Part shown: positions 1 through 9,001 of the stretch, piece by piece
How the letters are laid out: the number at the start of each line of letters is the position of its first letter
Position numbering within the stretch: position 1 is the first letter of the stretch
Origin: Caldilineaceae bacterium
GTDB lineage: Bacteria; Chloroflexota; Anaerolineae; Caldilineales; Caldilineaceae
Assembly (NCBI GenBank): GCA_022827195.1
Contig: JAJDTL010000021.1
Coordinates: forward strand, 62,001 to 126,000
Reading direction: 5' to 3'
DNA length: 64,000 nucleotides
Position numbers and translations under genes: made by a program
Notes under the pieces: model-generated
Database searches by the model: none
Told to the model about the DNA's origin: nothing
The model's input: the letters and a program-made list of their open reading frames with translations, nothing else

Positions 1-689
1 TCGAGCGATCCGGCGGGCACATGGAAGCCGGTATCGTGCATAGCCAGCGGTTTGAAGATCTCCTGGTGGAAAAAGTCGTCGAGCGATCTTGCGGAGAGCA
101 CCTCGACCAGGCGTCCCAGCACACTTGTCGCCAGACTGTAGTGCCAACGGGCGCCGGGATGGTAGAGCAGAGGCAGCCCGGCCAGCCTCTGCACCACCGT
201 TTCAAGGGGGAGCTGATCGCGGTTGCCGATCTGGCGGCGGTACGCTTTGTCGACCGGGGAGTCGCGGTCCCAGCCGTAGCTGAGGCCAGCGGTGTGCATG
301 AAGAGGTCCTTGACGGTGATGGGCCGCTGCGGCGGCTCCAGGTCATCGAGATCACCGGTGAAGACCTTTACATCCTCGAACTCGGGCAGGTAAGTCGCGA
401 TGGGGTCGTCGAGAAGAAAGTGGCCGTCCTCGAAAAGCATGAGCGCGGCGAGCGCGGTAACCGGCTTGGTCATCGAGTAGAGGCGAAAGATCGTATCCTC
501 GGTCATGGGGAGGCCGGCCTCGATGTCGCGCTGGCCGAAGGCGCGCATGTATCCAACTTCCCCTTTGCGATAGATGAGACCGAGAGCGCCTGAAAGCAGG
601 CCTCCGTGCACGTACCGCTCGAAGAGGTTGTCAACGCGGACAAGGCGTTGAGGAGAAAGTCCGATTCGCTGGGGTTGCGGAGTCAACAT
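1..689 (-). CDS. Serine hydrolase (beta-lactamase/esterase family VIII), 3' end outside window
   Basis: Partial gene read on the minus strand; the first 229 codons are present and the frame runs off position 1. The ATG at 689 follows an AGGGA ribosome site. The translation carries the SxxK nucleophile motif as SMTK (about residues 72-75), then the segments DLFMHTAGLSYGWD and YHPGARWHYS typical of the beta-lactamase-like serine hydrolase fold (PF00144). It is a close paralog of the next gene upstream (900-2165), aligning without gaps over most of the visible length, so the pair is a tandem duplication. Family members hydrolyse esters or short acyl and peptide substrates. No signal peptide is seen, so it is probably cytoplasmic. 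The substrate cannot be told from sequence. Confidence 0.85.
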   Translation of the reverse strand, partial: MLTPQPQRIGLSPQRLVRVDNLFERYVHGGLLSGALGLIYRKGEVGYMRAFGQRDIEAGLPMTEDTIFRLYSMTKPVTALAALMLFEDGHFLLDDPIATYLPEFEDVKVFTGDLDDLEPPQRPITVKDLFMHTAGLSYGWDRDSPVDKAYRRQIGNRDQLPLETVVQRLAGLPLLYHPGARWHYSLATSVLGRLVEVLSARSLDDFFHQEIFKPLAMHDTGFHVPAGSL

Positions 690-899
690 TGAGGGTCCCT
701 TAGTTGATGCATTGGTCACGTGCAATGTGAGGCGATGGGGTTCTTCGGGAAGGCCGGTTTTCTGTGCCAGCAGGCAAAGAGCTCGCGGCGTTCAAGAGAT
801 AGGCCTTTCGCTTCAATGCTGGAATCCTTTGTCCGGGGCGATCGGGCATGCGAAGGAACCAATTCGGGTGAGTATACTCTTTCGGGCGACGATGTACGC

Positions 900-2165
900 T
901 CAGTCGACGAGCGCCTGGTAGGCCGCGAGGCGAAACTCGCGGGCAATGGGATAGTAGTCGAAGGGAAAGAATTGGGCCAACAGCAGACCTATCATCTCTT
1001 CGGCGGGATCGATCCAGAATTGGGTTGTGGCGGCGCCAGACCAGCCGAAGCTCCCGGCACTCCCAGGCTGGCCCGAGGCGGGAGGGTTAGTCAAGACGCT
1101 GACGCCCAGGCCAAAGCCGTAGCCGCTGTCGGGCGTTGGGCCGACCTGAATTGGTATGAGGTCGGCCGGCAGATGGTTGACGCGCATCATTTCAACTGTT
1201 TTGCGACCGAGCAGGCGGTTGCCGTCGAGAACGCCGCCGTTGAGCAGCATCTGGGCAAAGCGTAGGTAGTCGCCCGCGGTGGAAACGAGGCCGCCGCCGC
1301 CGGAAAGGAAGTTCGGAGGCCGTGCGTAGCGACTGCCGGAAGGGGCGTCCTGCAGGTCAAATCTGGGTTCGCCGAGGTTGGCGAGGTCGTAGGGTTCATC
1401 GAAATCGGGACGCGGACTGGGGGGCGCGCCTGGACCCATTATGCCGCCGGGCGGCCAGTAGCAGGCGGCGAAGCGATCGAGCGATTCAGGCGGCAGATGG
1501 AAGGCGGTGTCGTTCATGCCAAGGGGCGCGAAGATCTCCCGTCGGAAGAAGCGATCGAGCGATTGGCCCGAGAGCAGTTCAACCAAGCGGCCGAGGACAT
1601 CGGTGGCGTAACTGTAGATCCAACGGGAGCCTGGGTGGTAGAGTAGCGGGAGTGAGGCAATTCTCTCGACAAATGTCTCCAGATTCAACTGCTCGGTATC
1701 CCCAATTGTCTTTCGGTACAGTTCCTCGACGGGGTGCTCCTGGTCCCAGCCGTATGTCAACCCCGCGGTGTGCATGAAGAGGTCTTTGACATGAATGGGC
1801 CGGTCGGGTGTCTCGAGATTATCCATGTCGCCGGTGTAGACGCGAACGTCCTCAAACTCCGGGATGTATGTCGCGAGGGGGTCGTCGAGGAGGAAGCGTC
1901 CGTCCTCGTAGAGCATGAGCGCGGCGACTGCGGTGATCGGTTTGGTCATGGAGTAGACACGAAAGATCGTATCTTCGGTCATGGGCCGGAGTGACTCCCG
2001 TTCTCGCATTCCGACGGCGCTGGCGTGAACGACTTCGCCTCTGCGGTAGATGATGCCGAGAATGCCGGAGAGGAGGCCGCTTTGAACGTAGCGCTCGAAG
2101 AGCCTGTCGATGCGGCAGAGACGTTGGGAGGAAAATCCTGCTCGATGCGGCTGAGAATGGGTCAT
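900..2165 (-). CDS. Serine hydrolase (beta-lactamase/esterase family VIII)
   Basis: A 421-residue protein of the PF00144 serine hydrolase family. SMTK at about residues 72-75 gives the catalytic Ser and Lys. A YSYAT segment near residue 166 occupies the YxN/YxX second motif, and a W-x-G near the C-terminus (FGWSGAATTQFWID) the third. I start at the ATG at 2165, preceded by AAGGAC, rather than an in-frame TTG at 2183. It lies 36 bases after the MFS gene on the same strand and upstream of its own paralog, so the three are probably co-transcribed. No export signal is visible. The family includes esterases, transesterases and D-aminopeptidases, and I cannot choose between them. Confidence 0.85.
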   Translation of the reverse strand: MTHSQPHRAGFSSQRLCRIDRLFERYVQSGLLSGILGIIYRRGEVVHASAVGMRERESLRPMTEDTIFRVYSMTKPITAVAALMLYEDGRFLLDDPLATYIPEFEDVRVYTGDMDNLETPDRPIHVKDLFMHTAGLTYGWDQEHPVEELYRKTIGDTEQLNLETFVERIASLPLLYHPGSRWIYSYATDVLGRLVELLSGQSLDRFFRREIFAPLGMNDTAFHLPPESLDRFAACYWPPGGIMGPGAPPSPRPDFDEPYDLANLGEPRFDLQDAPSGSRYARPPNFLSGGGGLVSTAGDYLRFAQMLLNGGVLDGNRLLGRKTVEMMRVNHLPADLIPIQVGPTPDSGYGFGLGVSVLTNPPASGQPGSAGSFGWSGAATTQFWIDPAEEMIGLLLAQFFPFDYYPIAREFRLAAYQALVD

Positions 2166-2201
2166 CAGAGGTCCTTGTCGCAAAGAAGGGATTGGCGGCG
2201 G

Positions 2202-3419
2202 CTAGTCTGCGGCCGCGGCGGCGGTAGACAGTTCGGGTCGTTCGGGGATGGGCAGGTGGACGAGAGCGGCAAAGACGCCGAGGGCGATGCCGGCGATCCA
2301 GACCGGCAGGTAGGTCCCCGAAGCGTCGTAGATGCGGCCGCCGAGCCAGACGCCGATAAAGGCTCCGATCTGATGGCTGAAGAAGACGATGCCGTAGAGC
2401 GTTGACAGATAGCGGGGCCCGAAGAAGAGGGCGACGGTCCCGCTGGTGAGGGGGACGGTCGCGAGCCAGAGGAAGCCGATGGCACCGCCGAAAATGAGCG
2501 CCGAGGCGCGGGTGACGGGCGAGAGCAGAAAGAGCAGGATGACGACGGCGCGGCCCAGGTAGATTAGGCTGAGCATGTATTTGCGGGGGAATCGGTCGCC
2601 GAGCCAGCCGAAGGTCATCGAGCCGAGGATGTTGAAGGCGCCGATAAGCGCCAGCGCGCCGGCGGCGACGAATTCCGGCTGTCCGAAATCGCCCAGATAG
2701 GCGGGCAGATGGGCACTGATGAAGGCGACGTGGAAGCCGCAGACAAAGAAGCCGGCGGTCAGGAGCAGGTAGCCACGATTGCGGACAGCTCTTTCGAGCA
2801 CTCTCACGAAGGGTTCGTCGACGTGAGGTTGCTGCATGCCATGCAACTGTGTGCCGGGACGTCGGGGGAGGCCAAAAGCCAACAGCGCGACGATGCTCGA
2901 AACGGCTGCCAGGGCAAAGAGTGCGCCCTGCCAGCCGAGATTGGAGAGCAGCAGTTGGGCCAGGGGCGGCAGCACGAACATGCCTGCCGAGCTGGTGGCA
3001 GTGATGAGACCGAAGACGCGACTGCGCTGTTCTTCGGGGACCAGCTGCGCGACCGCGCCGAGCACAATGACAAAATTGGTGGCGCCCAGAGCGACGCCGA
3101 CGAGTAGGCCGAAGGAGAGTACGAGCCCCAGGGTGGATGTAACCATCGTCAGCAGGACGAGGCCGATAGCATAAAGGAATGAGCCCGCGATCAGAACGCG
3201 GCGGGGCCCGAACCGGTCGGAAAGAAGTCCGATCAGGGGCAATCCAAAGACGAGATTGTTGACTGCGAAGGCGATGCTGAGGTTCTCGCGCCCTGTCCCC
3301 AGGGTCTCGGTGATGGGTGGAAGGAAGAGGCCGAAGCTGGACCGGATGCCGGAACTGAGCATCACAGCCAGCGAGGCGGAAAGTATGGCGACTACAACGA
3401 GTTTGCGATTGCTGCTCAC
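2202..3419 (-). CDS. MFS transporter (monocarboxylate/oxalate-formate antiporter type)
   Basis: A 405-residue protein with about 12 hydrophobic helices in two halves. The loop DRFGPRRVLIAG between helices 2 and 3 is the classic MFS motif A, and FGWLGDRFPRKYM repeats it in the second half. The N-terminal SSGIRSSFGLFLPPI resembles the oxalate/formate antiporter and monocarboxylate subfamily. The start is a GTG at 3419, with GGAG nine bases upstream; the ATG just before it gives only a five-codon frame. The gene follows the SURF1 gene at the end of the oxidase operon and precedes two serine hydrolases, suggesting uptake or export of a small organic acid handled by them. That substrate link is inference. 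Confidence 0.85.
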   Translation of the reverse strand: MSSNRKLVVVAILSASLAVMLSSGIRSSFGLFLPPITETLGTGRENLSIAFAVNNLVFGLPLIGLLSDRFGPRRVLIAGSFLYAIGLVLLTMVTSTLGLVLSFGLLVGVALGATNFVIVLGAVAQLVPEEQRSRVFGLITATSSAGMFVLPPLAQLLLSNLGWQGALFALAAVSSIVALLAFGLPRRPGTQLHGMQQPHVDEPFVRVLERAVRNRGYLLLTAGFFVCGFHVAFISAHLPAYLGDFGQPEFVAAGALALIGAFNILGSMTFGWLGDRFPRKYMLSLIYLGRAVVILLFLLSPVTRASALIFGGAIGFLWLATVPLTSGTVALFFGPRYLSTLYGIVFFSHQIGAFIGVWLGGRIYDASGTYLPVWIAGIALGVFAALVHLPIPERPELSTAAAAAD

Positions 3420-3504
3420 CCGGTATTCTCCATGAAGGACGGGACAAGCGGGCGGTGTCTGGAAAAGCGGAGCGCCGGGGCCCCTACATCAGGCATGATC
3501 GCTG

Positions 3505-4290
3505 TCATGATTGGCGCCGAGCGACCGCAACATATACGACGGCGGCCGTAATTGCGAAGCCGAACCATTGGAGCGCGTAGCTGAAATGATTGCCTTCGCT
3601 GAAGGTGATGTCCGATTGAATGCGCCTTGGCAGCGAGGACGGGTCATAGCTTTCTGCGGGAAGCAGCTGCAGGACGACCGGCATCAGTTCGTAGGGCAGG
3701 GTTTGCCCGATCGCTTCGACGTCAAGACGGTACCAGCCGGTGACGGCGTTCTGCGGAATGGCAGAAACGGCGCCGTCGGGCCGCAGGACAGTCGGTTTGA
3801 GGATGCCTGACTGGGGTCCGTTTGACCGTTCGTCCAGGGTACGCCATGTGCCGGGATTGGCCTGGTCAGCGGGGATCCAGCCGCGATTGACGAGCACAGC
3901 CTTGTTCGACCCGGCGATTACGAGGGGCGTAACCAGATGGTGGCCGGGCCGGCCGTCCAGATTCTGATTGCGGACCGCGACCTGGCGGGCGTAGTCGAAT
4001 TCCCCAGCAGCCACGGCCTGGCGGTCGCGCAGTTCGGCCAGGGGGAGGGGCAGAGGCGCGCCGGTCAGCTCTATGGGCGCGGCGGCGAGCGCGGCGCGGC
4101 GCTGCTGGTTGAAGGCGCGTCGCTGTTCGAGCCTGTCCAGCTGCCAGAATCCGAGAACGACCATAACGCCCATCGCCAGCAGGACGAGGAGGGTCTTCCA
4201 CCACCAGCGGCGGCTGAACAGGAGAGCAAGGGTCGCAGCGGCGACGCCAAAGTTGAGCCCCGTACGCGTCTTGGGCAGCCCGACGGTCAT
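3505..4290 (-). CDS. SURF1 family cytochrome oxidase biogenesis protein
   Basis: A 261-residue protein with a TM helix near each end (about residues 32-50 and 242-258) flanking an extracytoplasmic domain, the SURF1 layout. Signature segments are GFWQLDRLEQR after the first helix and LVNRGWIPADQA in the middle. SURF1 proteins help insert or retain heme a in subunit I of aa3-type oxidases, and the gene sits in the same operon as the oxidase subunits. Its ATG overlaps the stop of the preceding gene (ATGA, 4287-4290), implying translational coupling. Confidence 0.9.
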   Translation of the reverse strand: MTVGLPKTRTGLNFGVAAATLALLFSRRWWWKTLLVLLAMGVMVVLGFWQLDRLEQRRAFNQQRRAALAAAPIELTGAPLPLPLAELRDRQAVAAGEFDYARQVAVRNQNLDGRPGHHLVTPLVIAGSNKAVLVNRGWIPADQANPGTWRTLDERSNGPQSGILKPTVLRPDGAVSAIPQNAVTGWYRLDVEAIGQTLPYELMPVVLQLLPAESYDPSSLPRRIQSDITFSEGNHFSYALQWFGFAITAAVVYVAVARRQS

Positions 4291-4952
4291 GATCGGCCGC
4301 CCTCCAGGGCGGGGTCGCGTTCCTTGTTGTCGCGATTCTCAGCTGGCGCCGCGGGCGGCTGGGTCTTCCAGTAGAGCAGGGCTGCGCCGAGAAAAAGCAG
4401 GATTGAGAGCAGGCCGCCAAAGAGCGCCCGCCAGGGGAATGCTTTGGGCAGAATCTCGTCTGCGTAGCCTACGACTTGGACGTTGTCGCAGTCTGCTGCT
4501 TGCGAGCCGCCGTCGCCGCGTTCGCCTGGGGCGCATGCCCCTGGGGCAATGCGCACCTGGACCGACCAGTCCCCTCGCTTTTCGGGTTCAAAGGAGGCCT
4601 CGTAGAAGAGCTTATTGAGCGCGTCATCGTGCGTGGCCCTGGCGGTGAGCGTCACTCCGGACGCTGCGTGAATGATTTCGACCGTCACGAAGGCATCTAG
4701 GATTGGCGCGCCGGCAAGTCCGGTTGCATCCCCTTCGATGTTCTCGGTCAGGGCGACCGTTACATGGTATTCGCCGACCGTCGGCGGCTCGGGGTCGGAC
4801 CAGACAAACACGCGGTAGGGTCCCGCGAGGACATTGTTCAGGTGTTGGATGCCGACGCCGGCGTGGGCCAGCAAACGGCTGGGTGACACCGCCGTGAACA
4901 GCAGTGCGAGCGTGCTGATGGTCAGTTGAAGGACTCGGCTAGTTTTGAGCAT
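4287..4952 (-). CDS. YtkA-like exported membrane-anchored protein in oxidase operon
   Basis: About 221 residues from the ATG at 4952, which gives a clean signal peptide ending near SRLLA-HA; a GTG at 4988 is an alternative start. The mature part has an Ig-like beta domain with PYRVFVWSDPEPPTVGEYHV, similar to the YtkA/CopC-like domains of copper and oxidase assembly clusters. A single C-terminal TM helix (FGGLLSILLFLGAALLYW) and a charged tail follow. A Cys-containing insert (ACAPGERGDGGSQAADC) could form a disulfide. It lies between ctaG and SURF1, so a role in CuA/CuB delivery or oxidase assembly is plausible, but no metal-binding Met/His cluster is seen. Confidence 0.65.
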   Translation of the reverse strand: MLKTSRVLQLTISTLALLFTAVSPSRLLAHAGVGIQHLNNVLAGPYRVFVWSDPEPPTVGEYHVTVALTENIEGDATGLAGAPILDAFVTVEIIHAASGVTLTARATHDDALNKLFYEASFEPEKRGDWSVQVRIAPGACAPGERGDGGSQAADCDNVQVVGYADEILPKAFPWRALFGGLLSILLFLGAALLYWKTQPPAAPAENRDNKERDPALEGGRS

Positions 4953-5041
4953 CTCTTGTGTCTGCAACTGCAGGCAACGGGCCTGCACTTCCGAGCTTCA
5001 TCGGGTCTAAGGGGGGGTTGCGCTTGTGCACCCCGCGGCTG

Positions 5042-5977
5042 TCAACTGTAGGGCACAGCGGTAGGGCCGCTTGCTTCGGGAGCCTGTGCCATCCCAATCA
5101 CCGGCGGGTGAGGCCGCCGGGTACGTTTCTGCTGTTCGGCGCTGGTCAGGAGGCGTGCCAGCAGGGCGAGCGCGGCGATCACGTACATCATGCTGCCGGG
5201 AATCCACATTATCAGACCGCCCCAGACCTGGTCATCCAAAACGCTGAGGCCGAAGAGGCGCGGGACGGTCTCGTAGTATGGATAGATGGGCGTTTCGGCG
5301 AAGGAAAGCGCCACGCCAAGCAGCATATTTGGAGGAATCATGCCCAGCACGTAGCCAACCCGCATCCATTGGGCCGGTTTGGGATGAATGCGCGGCGCGG
5401 CGCCGGTGACGTGCCACCAGAAAAGTAGTGCGGCGCCAAGAAATGTGAGATGTTCGAGCCTATGCACGGACTCGAGACGGAGCGCGAGGCTGTAGGCGTT
5501 GCCGTCGTGCCAGGCGAAGAAGGTCAGCACGTAGAGGACCCAGGCGGTGCCGGGCGTGGTTATCTTGCGCAGGGCAAGGCTGGCGGGTCTATCGACGGAC
5601 AGCCAGCGCAGAATGCTGCGGCAGGCACCGGCTGTGCCGGGGCGGAGGCGATCGGGAAGTGCCCACAGGAAGGTCGGGAAAGGATTTGCCAGGAGCAGGA
5701 GGGGAACGGCGACCATCATCAGCAGCAGGTGCTGCACCATGTGGACCGAGAAGAGCTGCGCGCTGAGAACATCGATCGGTGACAGGAGGGCCAACGCCAG
5801 GACGAAGATGCCGCCGGTGTAGGACAAAAGGCGCCACCAGTTGGCAAATCGCCCGTCGCTGCGCCGCCGCAATCTGAGCCAGCCGGCTAGATGAAATGTT
5901 GCCAGCAAGAGCAGCGGCAGCAGAATCTCGGGGCGGAGGTCCCAAGACAGCAGAAGCGCTCTTGTTAGCGGGTTCAT
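5042..5977 (-). CDS. ctaG: Cytochrome c oxidase assembly factor CtaG (caa3_CtaG family)
   Basis: A 311-residue polytopic membrane protein. The segment FVLALALLSPIDVLSAQLFS followed by HMVQHLLLMMVAVPLLLLANP is the hallmark of the caa3-type CtaG family, with the two conserved His residues expected to contact copper or heme. Later His motifs (FAWHDGNAYS, HRLEHLTFL, FWWHVTGAAP) also fit. It lies in the oxidase cluster between coxIII and the YtkA-like gene. This family is unrelated to the Cox11-type CtaG of proteobacteria and is typical of Gram-positives, Deinococcota and Chloroflexota. Confidence 0.9.
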   Translation of the reverse strand: MNPLTRALLLSWDLRPEILLPLLLLATFHLAGWLRLRRRSDGRFANWWRLLSYTGGIFVLALALLSPIDVLSAQLFSVHMVQHLLLMMVAVPLLLLANPFPTFLWALPDRLRPGTAGACRSILRWLSVDRPASLALRKITTPGTAWVLYVLTFFAWHDGNAYSLALRLESVHRLEHLTFLGAALLFWWHVTGAAPRIHPKPAQWMRVGYVLGMIPPNMLLGVALSFAETPIYPYYETVPRLFGLSVLDDQVWGGLIMWIPGSMMYVIAALALLARLLTSAEQQKRTRRPHPPVIGMAQAPEASGPTAVPYS

Positions 5978-6066
5978 ACTGCGCTCATGAGGGGAGGCAG
6001 CGCCGTTCGCGGCTCAGCGGCTGCACTATATCGCACTATGCGAAAGTCGCCCAGGCACATCCTCGA

Positions 6067-6744
6067 TCAATGGCCTGAAACGTAGGGTATGCCGATCAGG
6101 TAGATGGCCGGATAGAAGAAAATCCAGACCAGATCGACATAGTGCCAGTAGATGGCGCAGGCCTCTACGCCCCAGTGCCGTTCGCCGGAGAAATGGCCTT
6201 TGCGCCCGAGCCACCAGACGTTGAGGATCAGTACGACGCCGGAGAGGACGTGCAAGGCGTGCATACCGGTCATGCCGAAGACGACCGCGCCGAAAACGCC
6301 GTCGGTCGGCTTGAGGTGACCCTTGACCAGGCTGGGGAACATGCCCCATTCCCAGACGACGACACCGATAAGGAAGGCAGTGCCCAGCACCGCGGTGATG
6401 AGCAGACTGGCGAGGAAGTCCTTGCGTTTGTCGTTGGCGATCGATACTTCGGCGCGGTTCATAAAGTAGCTGCTGAGCAGCAGGACGGCGGTGACGACGA
6501 GGCCGGCAAACTGGTCCAATTCGGGGCGGATGACCTCGCCGTGCGGGCCGCGCCAGAGGTAGAAGCGGGTTACCAGCAGGGCGAGGAACAGGAAGCCTTC
6601 GGAGGCGAAGAAGAGCCACATGCCGAGCCGGTTGCGGCGTGTATTCTCGCGGTAGGTTTCCAGGTCGATCTCGCCGTGCCCGTGACCGTGGTCGTCATCG
6701 GCGTGGACGTGCGCGTGATCGTGTGGAACTGCGGTTGCGCTCAT
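6067..6744 (-). CDS. coxC: Cytochrome c oxidase subunit III
   Basis: A 225-residue membrane protein of the COX3 family: LGMWLFFASEGFLFLALL at the start, HALHVLSGVVLILNVWW in the middle and WHYVDLVWIFFYPAIYL at the end are the standard motifs. The N-terminus has a His/Asp-rich stretch (residues about 8-24, eight His), which could bind metal or simply be disordered. With five hydrophobic helices it is the short bacterial form. Its start overlaps the stop of the subunit IV gene by one base (TGATG). Confidence 0.93.
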   Translation of the reverse strand: MSATAVPHDHAHVHADDDHGHGHGEIDLETYRENTRRNRLGMWLFFASEGFLFLALLVTRFYLWRGPHGEVIRPELDQFAGLVVTAVLLLSSYFMNRAEVSIANDKRKDFLASLLITAVLGTAFLIGVVVWEWGMFPSLVKGHLKPTDGVFGAVVFGMTGMHALHVLSGVVLILNVWWLGRKGHFSGERHWGVEACAIYWHYVDLVWIFFYPAIYLIGIPYVSGH

Positions 6745-6965
6745 CAGTGATCATCCTCCGACCAGACGCTGCGGATATGCATAAAGTAATTTACGACCAG
6801 GACGGCCTTGAGCAGCGCCAGGATCATCAGGACGGCAAAGGAGTCAAACGGTGGCGTGATCGCGGCGTAGTACTCGATGATGGTGAGGACGGCGAGGACG
6901 ACGGCGACGATGATCCCTTCGCGGTATATCGATGACTTTCGTTTGGTCGGGCTGTGTTCGCTCAT
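6744..6965 (-). CDS. Cytochrome c oxidase subunit IV (prokaryotic COX4 family)
   Basis: A 73-residue protein with two TM helices. ALLKAVLVVNYFMHI is the conserved second-helix motif of the small bacterial subunit IV (COX4_pro, CtaF-like). It sits between subunit I and subunit III, overlapping the subunit III start. In the order II-I-IV-III the small subunit precedes III, the reverse of the more common arrangement. Confidence 0.88.
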   Translation of the reverse strand: MSEHSPTKRKSSIYREGIIVAVVLAVLTIIEYYAAITPPFDSFAVLMILALLKAVLVVNYFMHIRSVWSEDDH

Positions 6966-7028
6966 ATTGACTCTTTTGAAACTGCTGAAAAGGTGTGATA
7001 TGCGCTTGTGCTGACCTGCCGTCCGGTG

Positions 7029-8912
7029 CTAATCGTCACCGGTCGTCGCGGTCGTCACGTAGCCTGAATCGGCCAGGCCGTAGTCGTACGGTTCACCGAC
7101 GACCTCGAGCGGCGCCGGGAAGCTGTGTTCGGGAATTGGCGAGGGAATCTGCCACTCTGGTGAACGGGAGCGCCAGGGGTTGTCGCCGGCGGCGACGCCC
7201 ACCTCGGCGTTCTGGAAGAAGTTCCAGAGCATGAGCATGACGCCGAATGCGATGGCAAAGCCGGCTATGGTCACGGCCAATTGCCAGTTTTCGATCTGCC
7301 CGCCTCCCAAGGTCGGGTCATAGTCGGCGATGCGGCGGCGCATGCCCATGACGCCTACGCCCATCTGGCCCAGGGTTTGCACCCAGAAGGCAGGGGTCAT
7401 GATGAAGAAATGGATCTTTCCCAGAGTCTCGTTGTACATGCGGCCGGTGACTTTGGGGAACCAGTAGTAGAGGGCGGCGAAGAAGGGGAAGACGAAGCCG
7501 CCAAACATGGTGGCGTGGAAGTGACCGACGATAAAGTAGGAGTCGTGCAGCGGAAAATCGGTCGGCACGGTCGCCAGTATCGGCCCGCTGAGGCCGCCGA
7601 TCAGGAAGACGCTGATAGCGCCGAGAACGAAGAGCATCGGCGTGTCGAAGTGAATCTTCCCGCCCCACATCGTACCCAGCCAGCTGAAGAACTTAACGCC
7701 GGTCGGGATGGCGACGAGTAGCGTAGCGTACATGAAGGGGACGCGCAGGATGTCGTTGTAGCCGGAAACGAACATGTGGTGTCCCCAGACGATGAAGCCG
7801 ACGATTGCAATGGCCATGCTGGAGAGTGCGATCCACCTGTAGCCGAATAGGGGCTTGCGTGAAAAGACGGGCAGCAGCTCGCTGACGACGCCGAGGCCGG
7901 GCAGCACGAAGATATAGACCGCCGGGTGGCTATAGAACCAGAAAAGGTGCTGGAAGAGAATCGGATCGCCGCCGCCGACCATGGGACTGACTTCGCCCAG
8001 CATGCCGCGTGGGTCGAAGAAGCCCATGCCGATGGCGCGTTGCACCGAAACCATGAGGAAGCTGACGCCGATGAGCTGGGTGGCGGTCAGCTGGATCAGG
8101 CTGGTGGCGAAGATGGCCCAGCAGAAGATGGGCATACGGAATAGGCTCATTCCGGCCGGTCTCATGCGCAGGATCGTAACCAACAGGTTGAGCGAGCCGA
8201 CGATAGAGGATAGGCCGATGGCAAAGACGCCCAGGAAGAAAAGCTGATAGCCGATTGGGCCGCGCGCGCTCAAGGGCGGATAGGCGGTCCAGCCGGCGTC
8301 CCAGCCGCCTACGAAGAGGCTGAATATCAGGAGGAGACTTCCCGGGACATTGAACCAGAAGCCAAGCGCATTGAGACGGGGAAAGGCCATGTCTTCGGCG
8401 CCGATCATGATTGGCGTCAGGTAGTTGGCCAGGCCGCCGACGCCGAGAAGGATGGCGCCGATCATGATGAAGCCGTGCATGCCGATGAAGCTGTTGTAGA
8501 GTTCAAGGCCGAGGAACTGGAGGCCGCTGCGGGCCAGCTCGGTGCGGAAGATCATGGCCACCGTGCCGCCGACCATGAGAAGGAAAACGCCCCAGACTGT
8601 ATACTGAATGCCGATCACTTTGTGGTTGTAGTCGACGCTGAAATAGCGCGTCCAGGCCGGCTTATCGATTGGCGGGCCGTGGTGCATCGGCGTGGCGACG
8701 CCTTTGGTCCACTTCAGCCAGTCGTCGAGCGCACCGACCGCGAGGAGGAAGCCGATGATGCTGCAGACGGCGCCGACGGTCCAGGCCGGTTCCGCCTTCC
8801 AGGCTTCCCAGCCGAGCAGTATGCGCACGCCGCAGGTCAAGAGCATGCCGATGATCATGCCCAGGACCTGACCGACCAACCCTCGTGCGATTCCTAATGT
8901 GAAAAGGGACAT
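7029..8912 (-). CDS. coxA: Cytochrome c oxidase subunit I, A2-type heme-copper oxidase
   Basis: A 627-residue catalytic subunit that reduces O2 at the heme a3-CuB site and pumps protons. Motifs in order: GMHGFIMIG (heme a ligand), ANYLTPIMIGAEDMAFPRLN, FYSHPAVYIFVLPGLG (CuB His329 and the cross-linked Tyr), WGHHMFVSG (two CuB His), PTGVKFFSWLGTMWGG, and HDSYFIVGHFHATMFGG (heme ligands). The D-pathway Glu of HPEVY is absent; the preceding YS pair marks subfamily A2. I start at the ATG at 8912, behind a consensus AGGAG at seven bases, discarding a 15-codon extension. The C-terminal tail of about 60 residues is soluble. Confidence 0.95.
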   Translation of the reverse strand: MSLFTLGIARGLVGQVLGMIIGMLLTCGVRILLGWEAWKAEPAWTVGAVCSIIGFLLAVGALDDWLKWTKGVATPMHHGPPIDKPAWTRYFSVDYNHKVIGIQYTVWGVFLLMVGGTVAMIFRTELARSGLQFLGLELYNSFIGMHGFIMIGAILLGVGGLANYLTPIMIGAEDMAFPRLNALGFWFNVPGSLLLIFSLFVGGWDAGWTAYPPLSARGPIGYQLFFLGVFAIGLSSIVGSLNLLVTILRMRPAGMSLFRMPIFCWAIFATSLIQLTATQLIGVSFLMVSVQRAIGMGFFDPRGMLGEVSPMVGGGDPILFQHLFWFYSHPAVYIFVLPGLGVVSELLPVFSRKPLFGYRWIALSSMAIAIVGFIVWGHHMFVSGYNDILRVPFMYATLLVAIPTGVKFFSWLGTMWGGKIHFDTPMLFVLGAISVFLIGGLSGPILATVPTDFPLHDSYFIVGHFHATMFGGFVFPFFAALYYWFPKVTGRMYNETLGKIHFFIMTPAFWVQTLGQMGVGVMGMRRRIADYDPTLGGGQIENWQLAVTIAGFAIAFGVMLMLWNFFQNAEVGVAAGDNPWRSRSPEWQIPSPIPEHSFPAPLEVVGEPYDYGLADSGYVTTATTGDD

Positions 8913-9001
8913 ACAGGATCTCCTGCCAAGAGATTCGGGATTGTGCTGCGGCAACAATCGGAAAACTGATCGCCTAGAGTTTTGGCGGACAGGCTATACG
9001 G

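Noticed and set aside
1852-3447. 531-codon minus-strand ORF
   Set aside because: It is in a shifted frame over the MFS and hydrolase genes; Arg/Pro/Ser-rich with no domain.
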